Shown: positions 20,693 to 27,053 of the stretch, one piece after another
Numbering within the stretch: the first letter of the stretch is position 1
How the letters are laid out: each line of letters opens with the position of its first letter
Source of the DNA: Phytobacter palmae
GTDB taxonomy: Bacteria; Pseudomonadota; Gammaproteobacteria; Enterobacterales; Enterobacteriaceae
Reading direction: 5' to 3'
Length of the DNA: 64,000 bases
NCBI GenBank assembly: GCA_900112785.1
Contig: FONB01000008.1
Coordinates: 186,001 to 250,000, forward strand
Position numbers and translations under genes: made by a program
Notes under the pieces: generated by a model
What the model saw: the letters and a program-made list of their open reading frames with translations, nothing else
What the model was told of the DNA's origin: nothing
Database searches by the model: none

Positions 20693-21003
20693 GGAACCTT
20701 TTCCAGACAAGCACTTAAGAGGCTTCGACCGAAAATGTCCGAAAATCGTCCGAATTCCCATATTCGGCGACATAACCCTTATACCAGAATAAATTCCTTT
20801 TTGCGCGCTTCTGAATACTTTTTAGTTGTCGCTTCAGAGGAGTGTTACGGGCAACCGCAATGCGAGCCCTTTCCCTTTACTGTGGACGTGAGTTTATATA
20901 TTTAGCCTGACTGCTAACGGCGCGTTTTTGCTCTCGAATAACGAACCGAAATCAGCAGAGAAGGGGGCCGGAATGCGGGGCTTTGTGCAAAACCGGTATC
21001 AGA
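20693..21003. other. Gene-free accessory DNA next to sdsR
   Basis: About 310 bases directly after the sdsR terminator contain no reading frame with a credible start on either strand. A weak inverted repeat CCGAATtcccatATTCGG lies near 20750-20767, reminiscent of the sdsR stem but not a copy. The rest has no structure I can name. It is the left edge of the variable region. Confidence 0.6.
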
Positions 21004-21100
21004 AATAAAAATCCCTCAGGAGAGGGAAATCGGCTCTTCTCCTGAGGGAAGCAATTGCTTGAAAGCAAATAAATTCTTCGTTACGACCCTTAGTTTGCTA
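21004..21100 (-). ncRNA. Candidate small RNA on minus strand, ending in 12-bp terminator
   Basis: A perfect 12-bp stem (TCCCTCAGGAGA/TCTCCTGAGGGA, 21012-21049) is followed on the minus strand by TTTTTATTT, a strong intrinsic terminator. No reading frame leads into it. A TATAAT hexamer on the minus strand (plus positions 21101-21106) would start a transcript of roughly 90 nt. The -35 is weak. This is a prediction from terminator and promoter-like sequence only. Confidence 0.45.
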
Positions 21101-21111
21101 ATTATAAAGAA

Positions 21112-21238
21112 TATATGCTTTGAGAATCGTCCTGGTTTTCAGACAGTAACTATTAGCCAGCTATAGTCATTGCATCCATGCTTCATTATTGTTCCCTGGT
21201 AAGCTTCATTCGCCGCTCTGTCCGAGCGGCTTTTTTTT
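21112..21238 (+). ncRNA. Candidate small RNA on plus strand with Rho-independent terminator
   Basis: The terminator GCCGCTC-TGTCC-GAGCGGC followed by eight T (21212-21238) has the form preferred by Hfq-bound small RNAs. It is preceded by about 90 bases without a credible gene. Promoter-like TATAAA and TATATG hexamers lie at 21103-21117, overlapping the minus-strand TATAAT, so the two candidate RNAs would be divergent from one short promoter region. The short open frame from 21178 across this site is not a believable gene. Confidence 0.45.
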
Positions 21239-21570
21239 GCCCAAATAAAAGAGGCCAGCCTCACTTTCCATGCAACATTCTGTTGTCACGTCCTGGCCAG
21301 GGTGCCGAAAAAGAGCAGTGTAAGTCCATATACGCTCTGTATGCGACGATCTACCGGAGAATATCCTTTTGCTTAAGTACACGTCGGCTGGCTATTCCCA
21401 CTCCGACAGCCTTCTGACTGTTTCAGCACGATAAAGAGTCGATTAGCTATTTCCATCCAGTGGGCAGATGATTAGCGAAAAAATCAGAAATTCGCTGAAT
21501 GTCTGTGATAAGACTTTATTCAGATTAATCTTAAAGGTAATCTCTCTCTTTTTATGGAAAGGAGGTTGTA
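21239..21570. other. Leader region before the 66-residue accessory gene
   Basis: The 330 bases between the terminator at 21238 and the next gene contain no convincing coding frame. The last 40 bases are T/A-rich and end in a near-perfect Shine-Dalgarno (AAAGGAGG). A promoter must lie within this stretch; I could not single one out. Confidence 0.5.
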
Positions 21571-21771
21571 ATGCTGGATAGCTATTCCACAAAAACAGAC
21601 GAAGAGAATAATCGCGTAGAGGTAGTAAAAGCAGCGTTAGATATTGCGAAGGCTTCTGTTGGAAGCTATGACGCAGCCGCAGCATGCAGAACAGATACAG
21701 AAATGCAATATGTTGCACAGCAAATTAAAGCTCTCGCTGATGCAATTGAGGAGGCTTTAAAAGTATCCTGA
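21571..21771 (+). CDS. Accessory 66-residue helical protein, unknown
   Basis: I do not recognise this protein. Evidence that it is real is a near-ideal Shine-Dalgarno (AAAGGAGG, spacing 5), an ATG start and an intrinsic terminator 20 bases after the stop. The product is acidic and appears all-helical, with an alternating Ala/Val pattern (VVKAALDIAKASV, QIKALADAIEEALK) that could pack as a helical hairpin or dimer. One cysteine (AAACRTD). Size and setting suit a phage- or island-borne orphan. Confidence 0.65.
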   Translation: MLDSYSTKTDEENNRVEVVKAALDIAKASVGSYDAAAACRTDTEMQYVAQQIKALADAIEEALKVS

Positions 21772-21790
21772 GTTCATTTCAGTCTGCGCA

Positions 21791-21816
21791 GCCTCGCTTT
21801 AGCGGGGCTTTTTATT
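21791..21816 (+). terminator. Terminator after the 66-residue gene
   Basis: GCCTCGC-TTTA-GCGGGGC stem (one G-T pair) followed by TTTTTATT. Confidence 0.75.
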
Positions 21817-22041
21817 GCCCTTCGCCCGCCCACTCAGACGATATATTTGCAGGAACGGTATTTGAAAAGAGGATGTGACCAGCAGGCATTCCGGATGACT
21901 AATCGCCGCAGTCGTACGGCGCAAACTCAGGGTTTTGAGCAGCCCCTGAGCGTCAGGCAAGGGGCCGCCAGGCATCTGATGGGGGTAATAAGAAAAGAAA
22001 CACTGGACTGGCTTCGCGCCGTAGGCGTACAGGTTACTTAA

Positions 22042-22293
22042 CTTGTGTTCTTAGCGGAACGGTAAAAGTGGCAGGTTATCCCGAATCCTGGCTATCCCGT
22101 TTACTTAACTGGCGTTATCCGCGCATCCTGGCTGAAAAGTATTGAAGAAGAATGCGTGAACAGTGAGAGGGTTACCGTTACGGCATTGCCGCTTTCTTCC
22201 CCGGCCTTGTCATGATGTCTAAACATAACAAGAGACGATGACCGAAAGGCTGTGCTAATGTCGTATGTAATTTAAACAACTGAGGCTAACGAC
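22042..22293. other. Non-coding accessory DNA with repeated ATCCTGGCT
   Basis: No gene seen. The nonamer ATCCTGGCT occurs twice about 41 bases apart (near 22084 and 22125), each near a TATCC motif. This could be a degenerate repeat or operator pair for the gene that follows. Confidence 0.4.
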
Positions 22294-22512
22294 ATGAGCA
22301 AAGATGTTGTGGTAATACTCCCCGGTGGCAAGGTCGAGCACATCTCGGTGGCAGACGACCTAAAGAAGGTCAGCTACAGAAATGATCAGCGCTCTTTTCT
22401 TGATATGCCGATCGAAACGTATGTACTGGATGGAAAAGAGTTCCTGATAGCTAAGTTTTCTGAATTAGTGAGTACGCGAGAAACTGAACAGGCGATTCGT
22501 CAGTTTTATTAA
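22294..22512 (+). CDS. Accessory 72-residue protein, unknown
   Basis: I do not recognise the family. The ATG follows ACTGAGG with eight-base spacing. The product alternates short beta-like segments (DVVVILPGGKVEHISV, YVLDGKEFLIAKF) and ends with a helix (TRETEQAIRQFY), consistent with a small alpha/beta fold. There is no signal peptide or cysteine. It sits alone in the accessory patch, with no terminator I can see immediately after. It could be a chromosomal orphan or phage morphogenetic remnant. Confidence 0.6.
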   Translation: MSKDVVVILPGGKVEHISVADDLKKVSYRNDQRSFLDMPIETYVLDGKEFLIAKFSELVSTRETEQAIRQFY

Positions 22513-22635
22513 CCTGCCACCATCAACTGGATTTAGCCGTGGTCAGCGCGGGGAAATGGCTTTCCCGTGTTGTACCAATGATGCCGCTTAAATGATTTTA
22601 CATGCCTTACAAAGGCCTCATTTCGAGGCCTCTTA
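22513..22635. other. Intergenic stretch with GGCCTC hairpin
   Basis: Contains AAGGCCTC-atttc-GAGGCCT near 22613-22632, a stable hairpin just beyond the stop of the minus-strand zinc-ribbon frame. Only a short T-rich tail follows on that strand, so it is a weak terminator candidate. Confidence 0.5.
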
Positions 22636-22809
22636 TCAGGACGCTTTTTTTGGCCATTTTCGTCTGACTGGAATACATGTTTTTGCCGTAAGACGAGAAC
22701 CACACACTGAACAAATTGCACCGTGAGGGTAATTTTTATCCGGGCAAAATTGCGTGAAAAAAAACGAATTTCCTTTGCAGACAGGACAAACGAACTTTAG
22801 AGTTGGAAT
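22636..22809 (-). CDS. Zinc-ribbon reading frame with no ATG (ATT start or decayed start)
   Basis: Translated on the minus strand this frame gives 57 residues with a clear treble-clef/zinc-ribbon pattern: CPVC at 8-11, a third Cys at 22 (QFCPD), CSVC at 33-36 and Cys44, then a basic tail (VRRKWPKKAS). The only possible start is ATT at 22809-22807, four bases after GGAGG; a stop codon lies seven codons upstream with no ATG, GTG or TTG between. Either an ATT start is used or an ancestral ATG has mutated and this is a young pseudogene. The family is uncharacterised to me. Confidence 0.5.
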   Translation of the reverse strand: MPTLKFVCPVCKGNSFFFTQFCPDKNYPHGAICSVCGSRLTAKTCIPVRRKWPKKAS

Positions 22810-23087
22810 AGTCCCTCCGGGCCGTTAAATGGAAAAACCACACTAACATGAATAGAATGGCTTGAAAGATATATCGTTACGTTTTAATTGTTTTATCTCT
22901 TTTTTTAGGCAACTCATGCGCTATGTCAATTAGCTGTGAGAACCCCGTGGATCGGGAGTTATGCGCCCGACATCAGCGACTTAGTTATTGAATACAGGTG
23001 TGGGAGCTTATGAGTCAATAACGAGATGAAATAATTATTGCTGGCAATGAAAATGAGAATAAATAATATTCTGGTACGAGCACTAAT
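22810..23087. other. AT-rich accessory DNA before the VirK-like gene
   Basis: Nearly 280 bases with no gene. It is visibly richer in A and T than the flanking core genes. The nonamer GAATACAGG at about 22989 matches part of the sdsR terminator but the match does not extend. Confidence 0.5.
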
Positions 23088-23117
23088 AAAAAAGAGCAGT
23101 GGCTACTCCACTGCTCT
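23088..23117 (-). terminator. Terminator of the VirK/YbjX gene
   Basis: On the minus strand GAGCAGTGG-agtag-CCACTGCTC is followed by TTTTTTATT, ten bases after the stop of the upstream gene. It marks the right edge of the non-coding accessory DNA. Confidence 0.85.
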
Positions 23118-23126
23118 CGATATTTA

Positions 23127-24098
23127 TCAGAAAAAATCTGCCAGGCTGCTATTCATCTCATCGAGTAACTGGAAGCGTCGGCGATATTCGGCACGTTTCT
23201 TACTTGGGATACTCTCAAGCGGTTTACGAGCCAGCATTAATGGCAAACGCCAGCGCCAGGCATTCTCTTTCTCGCCGTCAATAGATGCCCAGAACTCATC
23301 ATAGCTGGCATGGAAATGGCGGCCTTTGCTAAAGCGGTAACGCAACGCGCGAAAGACATGACCGTCATCGCTCACGCCATAAACCGCGCTAATACCGGTA
23401 TGTGCGCACATCTGCCATAACACTTCGATCAGCAAGCGTTTAGGAAAAATACCGTAGCAGGCACGTGTAGCCACCTTGATGACTTCATGCGAGATGTTTT
23501 TTCGCGGGCCCTGCAAACCACCAATCACTAATGCACGCTGACCCTTTTCCTCGATCACGCTGAATGTGGCGCTCGCCAGCAGGACATTGTTGCCGTCATA
23601 GAGCCATAAAGTGCTTTCGCCTTCACGCTCTGCTTTATGTGCGCAGGAAGCAAAAACGTTAAACCCGGCGTCATCTTTGCCTTTGCACTGTAAAATGTGC
23701 TGGGGGCTGACGGCAGTCATTGCATCGGCAGCTCTGGCGGACAGACAACTGTCAACCCACTGATAGTGGCTGACAACCGCATCGGCACGCTTCGCTGCAT
23801 TGAGCCCCAGCGTCAAATATTGACGATGCGATTTACTCGGCAGTGTAATCTGTGCATTCAGTAATCGCTCAAATCCCGGGCGTTGTGATAACGCGCTTAA
23901 CATTTTCACCGTTGAAGGCCAGAACAACAGCGAACGCAGCAGGAACTTAAGGCGATAATTGCGTTTTTTCCAGATAGGGCCAGGCACCAGACGCCCGGAG
24001 ACCAGCTCGCGAATAATATGCGGATGGTGATTTTGCAGATGTTTTTCTTGCAGACTGATATTCGACACGGTAGGGCCCTCTGAATGTTCACTGACCAT
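23127..24098 (-). CDS. VirK/YbjX family protein (DUF535)
   Basis: A 323-residue DUF535 protein, the family of E. coli YbjX and Salmonella/Shigella VirK, linked to antimicrobial peptide resistance and outer-membrane changes; molecular activity is unknown. Family-like segments are LLLRSLLFWPSTVKMLSALS, FALIGG-type ALVIGGLQGPR, LIEVLWQM, YGVSDDGHVFRALRYRF and the ending KRAEYRRRFQLL. No clear signal peptide or membrane span. Start choice is uncertain: the ATG lacks a good ribosome site, and a GTG ten codons in is an alternative. E. coli K-12 has no gene here, so this is an acquisition or retained paralogue. Confidence 0.88.
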   Translation of the reverse strand: MVSEHSEGPTVSNISLQEKHLQNHHPHIIRELVSGRLVPGPIWKKRNYRLKFLLRSLLFWPSTVKMLSALSQRPGFERLLNAQITLPSKSHRQYLTLGLNAAKRADAVVSHYQWVDSCLSARAADAMTAVSPQHILQCKGKDDAGFNVFASCAHKAEREGESTLWLYDGNNVLLASATFSVIEEKGQRALVIGGLQGPRKNISHEVIKVATRACYGIFPKRLLIEVLWQMCAHTGISAVYGVSDDGHVFRALRYRFSKGRHFHASYDEFWASIDGEKENAWRWRLPLMLARKPLESIPSKKRAEYRRRFQLLDEMNSSLADFF

Positions 24099-24179
24099 TC
24101 TAGGGATAACGCCGTGGCAAATTAACCTGCACTGTGGTTTATTTCGGGTTCGTTTAGCGAGGATTTAAGTTGAACCGAA

Positions 24180-24223
24180 TTGACTCGTAATTACGCAGAG
24201 TCAAGCCTCCTTTCTATACTAAA
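24180..24223 (+). promoter_or_regulatory. pphA promoter region with inverted repeat
   Basis: A TATACT hexamer preceded by C and followed by AAAA (CTATACTAAAA, 24216-24226) resembles a sigma-70/sigma-S -10. Immediately upstream lies the inverted repeat TTGACTC-N11-GAGTCAA (24180-24204), placed like an operator over the -35. Confidence 0.5.
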
Positions 24224-24239
24224 AATTAAGGGGGGAGAT

Positions 24240-24884
24240 ATGTATCAACGTATCGATGGGAATACCTGGCGGCATATCTGGATCGCAGGCGATCTGCACG
24301 GCTGCCATCAGCGTCTGTTGAATGAACTGCGCGAGCGACGTTTTAATCCCTATAAGGATTTACTGATCTGCGTTGGCGATTTGATTGATCGTGGGCCGGA
24401 CAGCCTGCATTGTCTGCAATTGCTTAAAAGATCATGGTTTAAAACGGTCCGCGGGAACCATGAACAGATGGCTATTGACGCGCTCAATGCGGGAGATCTG
24501 ACCCTCTGGTCATTCAATGGCGGTAGCTGGTTCAATAACCTCAGTGAAAACGAACGGTTTCTGGCCTCTGAGGCGCTGCGGGAGTGCGATCAACTGCCTT
24601 ACATTATTGAGTTGCACTGCGCCAGTGGTATCAACATTATCGCCCACGCGGATTACCCGTCCAGCCATTACGCGTGGCAAAAACCCGTAGATAAAGAGTC
24701 GGTGCTCTGGCGTCGTGAACGTTTGAGTGAACATCTGGCAGGGAAAGGTGAAGCCATAGCCGGCGCAGATCATTTCTGGTTTGGCCATACGCCGCTTAAA
24801 CATCGCGTGGATGCAACCAATCAGCATTACATTGATACGGGTGCCGTCTTTGGGGGAGAAATGACGTTAGTGCAGGTACAGTAG
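24240..24884 (+). CDS. pphA: Serine/threonine protein phosphatase PphA
   Basis: PphA (PrpA) is a PPP-family metallophosphatase that dephosphorylates phospho-Ser/Thr/Tyr and phospho-His substrates and has been tied to the response to misfolded envelope proteins. The start MYQRIDGNTW after GGGGGGAG gives 214 residues; the longer frame from 24180 would begin inside the promoter. Metal motifs are GDLHG (17-21), GDLIDRG (46-52) and GNHE (72-75), with later His residues in IIAHADYP and FGHTPLK. Confidence 0.95.
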   Translation: MYQRIDGNTWRHIWIAGDLHGCHQRLLNELRERRFNPYKDLLICVGDLIDRGPDSLHCLQLLKRSWFKTVRGNHEQMAIDALNAGDLTLWSFNGGSWFNNLSENERFLASEALRECDQLPYIIELHCASGINIIAHADYPSSHYAWQKPVDKESVLWRRERLSEHLAGKGEAIAGADHFWFGHTPLKHRVDATNQHYIDTGAVFGGEMTLVQVQ

Positions 24885-25076
24885 TTAAAAATCACTGTAT
24901 TCCTGGGCAGGGCGCCAGAAGCCATCAATAAAATCTTCTACCGGATAGCATCCGCCATAGCGCAGTCGTTGTACTTCCATAGCGACCAGACACTGTTGTT
25001 CGGTATTAAAGACATCCACCACGATGTCATCACACCCACCATCCAGGTAGCAAACAAACAAGACCAGAGCGAACAT
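24885..25076 (-). CDS. yebW: Small protein YebW (DUF1482)
   Basis: YebW is a conserved 63-residue protein of unknown role. It begins with a hydrophobic, Cys-containing stretch (MFALVLFVCYLDGGCDD) and has four cysteines overall. The start follows GAGGATGGA. Its stop abuts the convergent pphA stop with no spacer. Position next to pphA is as in E. coli. Confidence 0.92.
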   Translation of the reverse strand: MFALVLFVCYLDGGCDDIVVDVFNTEQQCLVAMEVQRLRYGGCYPVEDFIDGFWRPAQEYSDF

Positions 25077-25180
25077 TCCATCCTCGGTTCATTACAGCAT
25101 CATGTAATTGTAGGGGATGATTGGAGGCAGGGGAAATCAGGCGGGTAAATAACCCGTCTCATGGACGGGTTCCCATTGAA

Positions 25181-25420
25181 TCAGGCAAGACGCATGACCC
25201 AGGTATCAGATTTCTGATCGTAATGCTCGCGGTACAAAACTGAGTGTTCGCCGTCAAGGATCGCCGGAATGCTGGTTTCCGCGTCCCAGGCGTCAAGCTG
25301 CATACATAAATCCGGGTCGGATTTACAAGGGATACGCAACGTTCGCTCCCCCTGTTTTTCTCCTTGCAGCTCGGCATCATCGATTTCGAATGCGCCAATG
25401 CGCACGTTGGCTTTCGTCAT
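25181..25420 (-). CDS. yebV: Small protein YebV (DUF1480)
   Basis: YebV is a 79-residue cytoplasmic DUF1480 protein of unknown function, recognised from IGAFEIDDAEL, CMQLDAWDAETS and ILDGEHSVLYREHYD. ATG follows GGAGAG. Length agrees with E. coli. Spacers on both sides suggest it is a single gene. A second long frame over the same bases (25159-25398) is a shadow. Confidence 0.93.
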   Translation of the reverse strand: MTKANVRIGAFEIDDAELQGEKQGERTLRIPCKSDPDLCMQLDAWDAETSIPAILDGEHSVLYREHYDQKSDTWVMRLA

Positions 25421-25534
25421 AATGCTCTCCGTTGATGGTAGTCATGTGGTACGACCAGTAAGGCCGCCCACTATTCAGCCTGGTACAACACAGAGCAAGA
25501 TGCCAGTCAGAAAATGCTGTTTTTTTGCTCGCCG

Positions 25535-26974
25535 TCACGTATTACTGGCGAACAGACGACCGTCCCTTACCAGCTCGCGTGGATAACTGTTTTTGAGTCT
25601 GCTACCCACTTTTTTCGCCAGGCCCAGCGGCTGGCGCTGGTAGGTAACAATAACGTCGTCTTTTGTCGGCGGGGTTTGCGGATAAATGTCACGCCCGCGA
25701 TACCACTCTTCCGCTTCCTGATGCGTGAGTTCAAACGAGAGCGGGTTATCCACGCCGGCAAGGGCGATGACCGCCTCATGTTGCCAGCGATAACCTTTAT
25801 TGTGGCTTTCAGCAAGCTTGATACCAGGCCGTGAAAAGCGCACTTTGCCAATAAGGGGCGCTATCTGTGCCGGGAAGAGCCAAATTTCTTTATCTCGTTG
25901 CCACAATTGCAGATCGTCGTGCCATTGCAGGCCAACTGCGGCTGCGGCGTTAATCAGCTGAGCCTCTTCCTTCGGCTTCATACGGGCAAACGGGAAGTTA
26001 CCCACTTTGTAGCCAGGAGAGGGCAGCGGCGCGATTGGCGCAGTCTTTCGCAACCGCGCGACAAAGAAGCCTTCGCAGTCGTAAATTTGCGGGAAGACAT
26101 GTAAAAAGCCCTCATTCGTCAGCGCTTGTTGCGCGCCTGCAAACAGGGTATCAAGTGGCAAAAACTCGACTGCCTCAGGATATTGCGATTTTAGCCAGTG
26201 GCATATCGCTTCATTCTCTTCGCGGTTTAGCGTACAGGTTGAATAGACCAGCGTGCCGCCCGGACGCAGAGCATGAAATGCGCTATCGATTAATTCGCGT
26301 TGAGTTGCAGCCATCTCAAGATTACTGGCATGCGACCAGTTCTTTAATGCATCCGGATCTTTACGCACCACCCCTTCGCCAGAACAAGGCGCATCGAGCA
26401 AAATGGCATCAAACATCTCTGGCAACGCCGGGCCGAAAACGCGGCCATCGAAATGGGTAAGCGCGACACTGGAAACACCGCAACGACTGATATTGGCGTG
26501 CAGCACTTTTACGCGACTGGCGGAATATTCATTGGCGAGAATAGCGCCGCGATTGCCCATACGGGCAGCAATCTGGGTAGTTTTCGAGCCCGGTGCCGCC
26601 GCAACATCCATAACCCGCTCGGGCATTTCACCATCGGCAAACAGGGCGCTGACCGGCAGCATGGAACTGGCTTCCTGGATATAAAACATCCCGCTTAAAT
26701 GTTCAGCGGTGCTACCGAGCGGTAGCGCCTCTTCATCATCCCGCTCAATCCAGAACCCCTCGGCACACCACGGAACTGGCGTCAGTTGCCAGCCATAAGG
26801 CGCAACAAGCGTCAGGAAGTCTTCAACGGCAATTTTAAGCGTATTAATTCGTATACTGCGCCGTAAAGGCCGCTGGCAGGCCGCGATGAATTCGTCGAAG
26901 GAGAGATGTGCTGGCAGCAGGTCACGCATTTGTGCCAGAAATTCGTCAGGAAGATAAACAGCGTTTTGAGCCAC
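25535..26974 (-). CDS. rsmF: 16S rRNA m5C1407 methyltransferase RsmF
   Basis: RsmF (YebU) methylates C1407 of 16S rRNA using SAM. The 479 residues match E. coli. The Rossmann core has [16 protein letters not shown] (motif I), [11 protein letters not shown] (motif IV, catalytic Cys) and [15 protein letters not shown] (motif VI, second Cys), the two-cysteine NSUN arrangement. The C-terminal PUA-like domain includes [13 protein letters not shown]. It lies downstream of yebT in the same direction. Confidence 0.97.
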   Translation of the reverse strand: MAQNAVYLPDEFLAQMRDLLPAHLSFDEFIAACQRPLRRSIRINTLKIAVEDFLTLVAPYGWQLTPVPWCAEGFWIERDDEEALPLGSTAEHLSGMFYIQEASSMLPVSALFADGEMPERVMDVAAAPGSKTTQIAARMGNRGAILANEYSASRVKVLHANISRCGVSSVALTHFDGRVFGPALPEMFDAILLDAPCSGEGVVRKDPDALKNWSHASNLEMAATQRELIDSAFHALRPGGTLVYSTCTLNREENEAICHWLKSQYPEAVEFLPLDTLFAGAQQALTNEGFLHVFPQIYDCEGFFVARLRKTAPIAPLPSPGYKVGNFPFARMKPKEEAQLINAAAAVGLQWHDDLQLWQRDKEIWLFPAQIAPLIGKVRFSRPGIKLAESHNKGYRWQHEAVIALAGVDNPLSFELTHQEAEEWYRGRDIYPQTPPTKDDVIVTYQRQPLGLAKKVGSRLKNSYPRELVRDGRLFASNT

Positions 26975-27053
26975 AGGTTATACCACAGGAAAGCAGAGAG
27001 GGGCGCAGTGTAACATACTCGCTCCGGCGCGGGCACGCCGGAGCGGTAAGGCA

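Larger units (their letters stand above)
20455..20760 (-). ncRNA. ryeA: Possible RyeA (SraC) RNA antisense to SdsR
   Basis: In E. coli and Salmonella the sdsR locus is bidirectional, with RyeA transcribed across it on the other strand. Here the minus strand has a matching intrinsic terminator at 20465-20501 and AT-rich promoter-like DNA near 20760-20790. The 5' end is not determinable by eye, and the DNA upstream is not the core genome sequence, so the promoter may differ from E. coli. Confidence 0.45.

Noticed and set aside
21178-21417. 79-codon ORF over the plus-strand small RNA terminator
   Set aside because: It reads through a perfect intrinsic terminator hairpin with eight T and has no Shine-Dalgarno.
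21847-22041. Plus-strand ORF of 64 codons beginning with TTG
   Set aside because: No ribosome site at the TTG or at the internal ATG, arginine-rich composition without recognisable pattern; likely a chance frame in GC-richer DNA.
22985-23000. GAATACAGG as the second copy of the sdsR 3' end (attachment repeat)
   Set aside because: Only nine bases match and the terminator arm and T run are missing; not enough to call a duplication.
20693-23126. Integrase, transposase or prophage repressor in the sdsR insertion
   Set aside because: No frame in the interval encodes such a protein; the region is too small to be a functional prophage.
24099-24110. TAGGGATAAC, the first ten bases of the I-SceI homing endonuclease site
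   Set aside because: The remaining eight bases do not match, so it is a chance partial match, not an engineered scar.
24125-24147. PhoP box upstream of pphA or the VirK-like gene (GGTTTA...GTTCG...GTTTA)
   Set aside because: The two good GTTTA words are 15 bases apart instead of 11, and the orientation faces pphA rather than the VirK-like gene.
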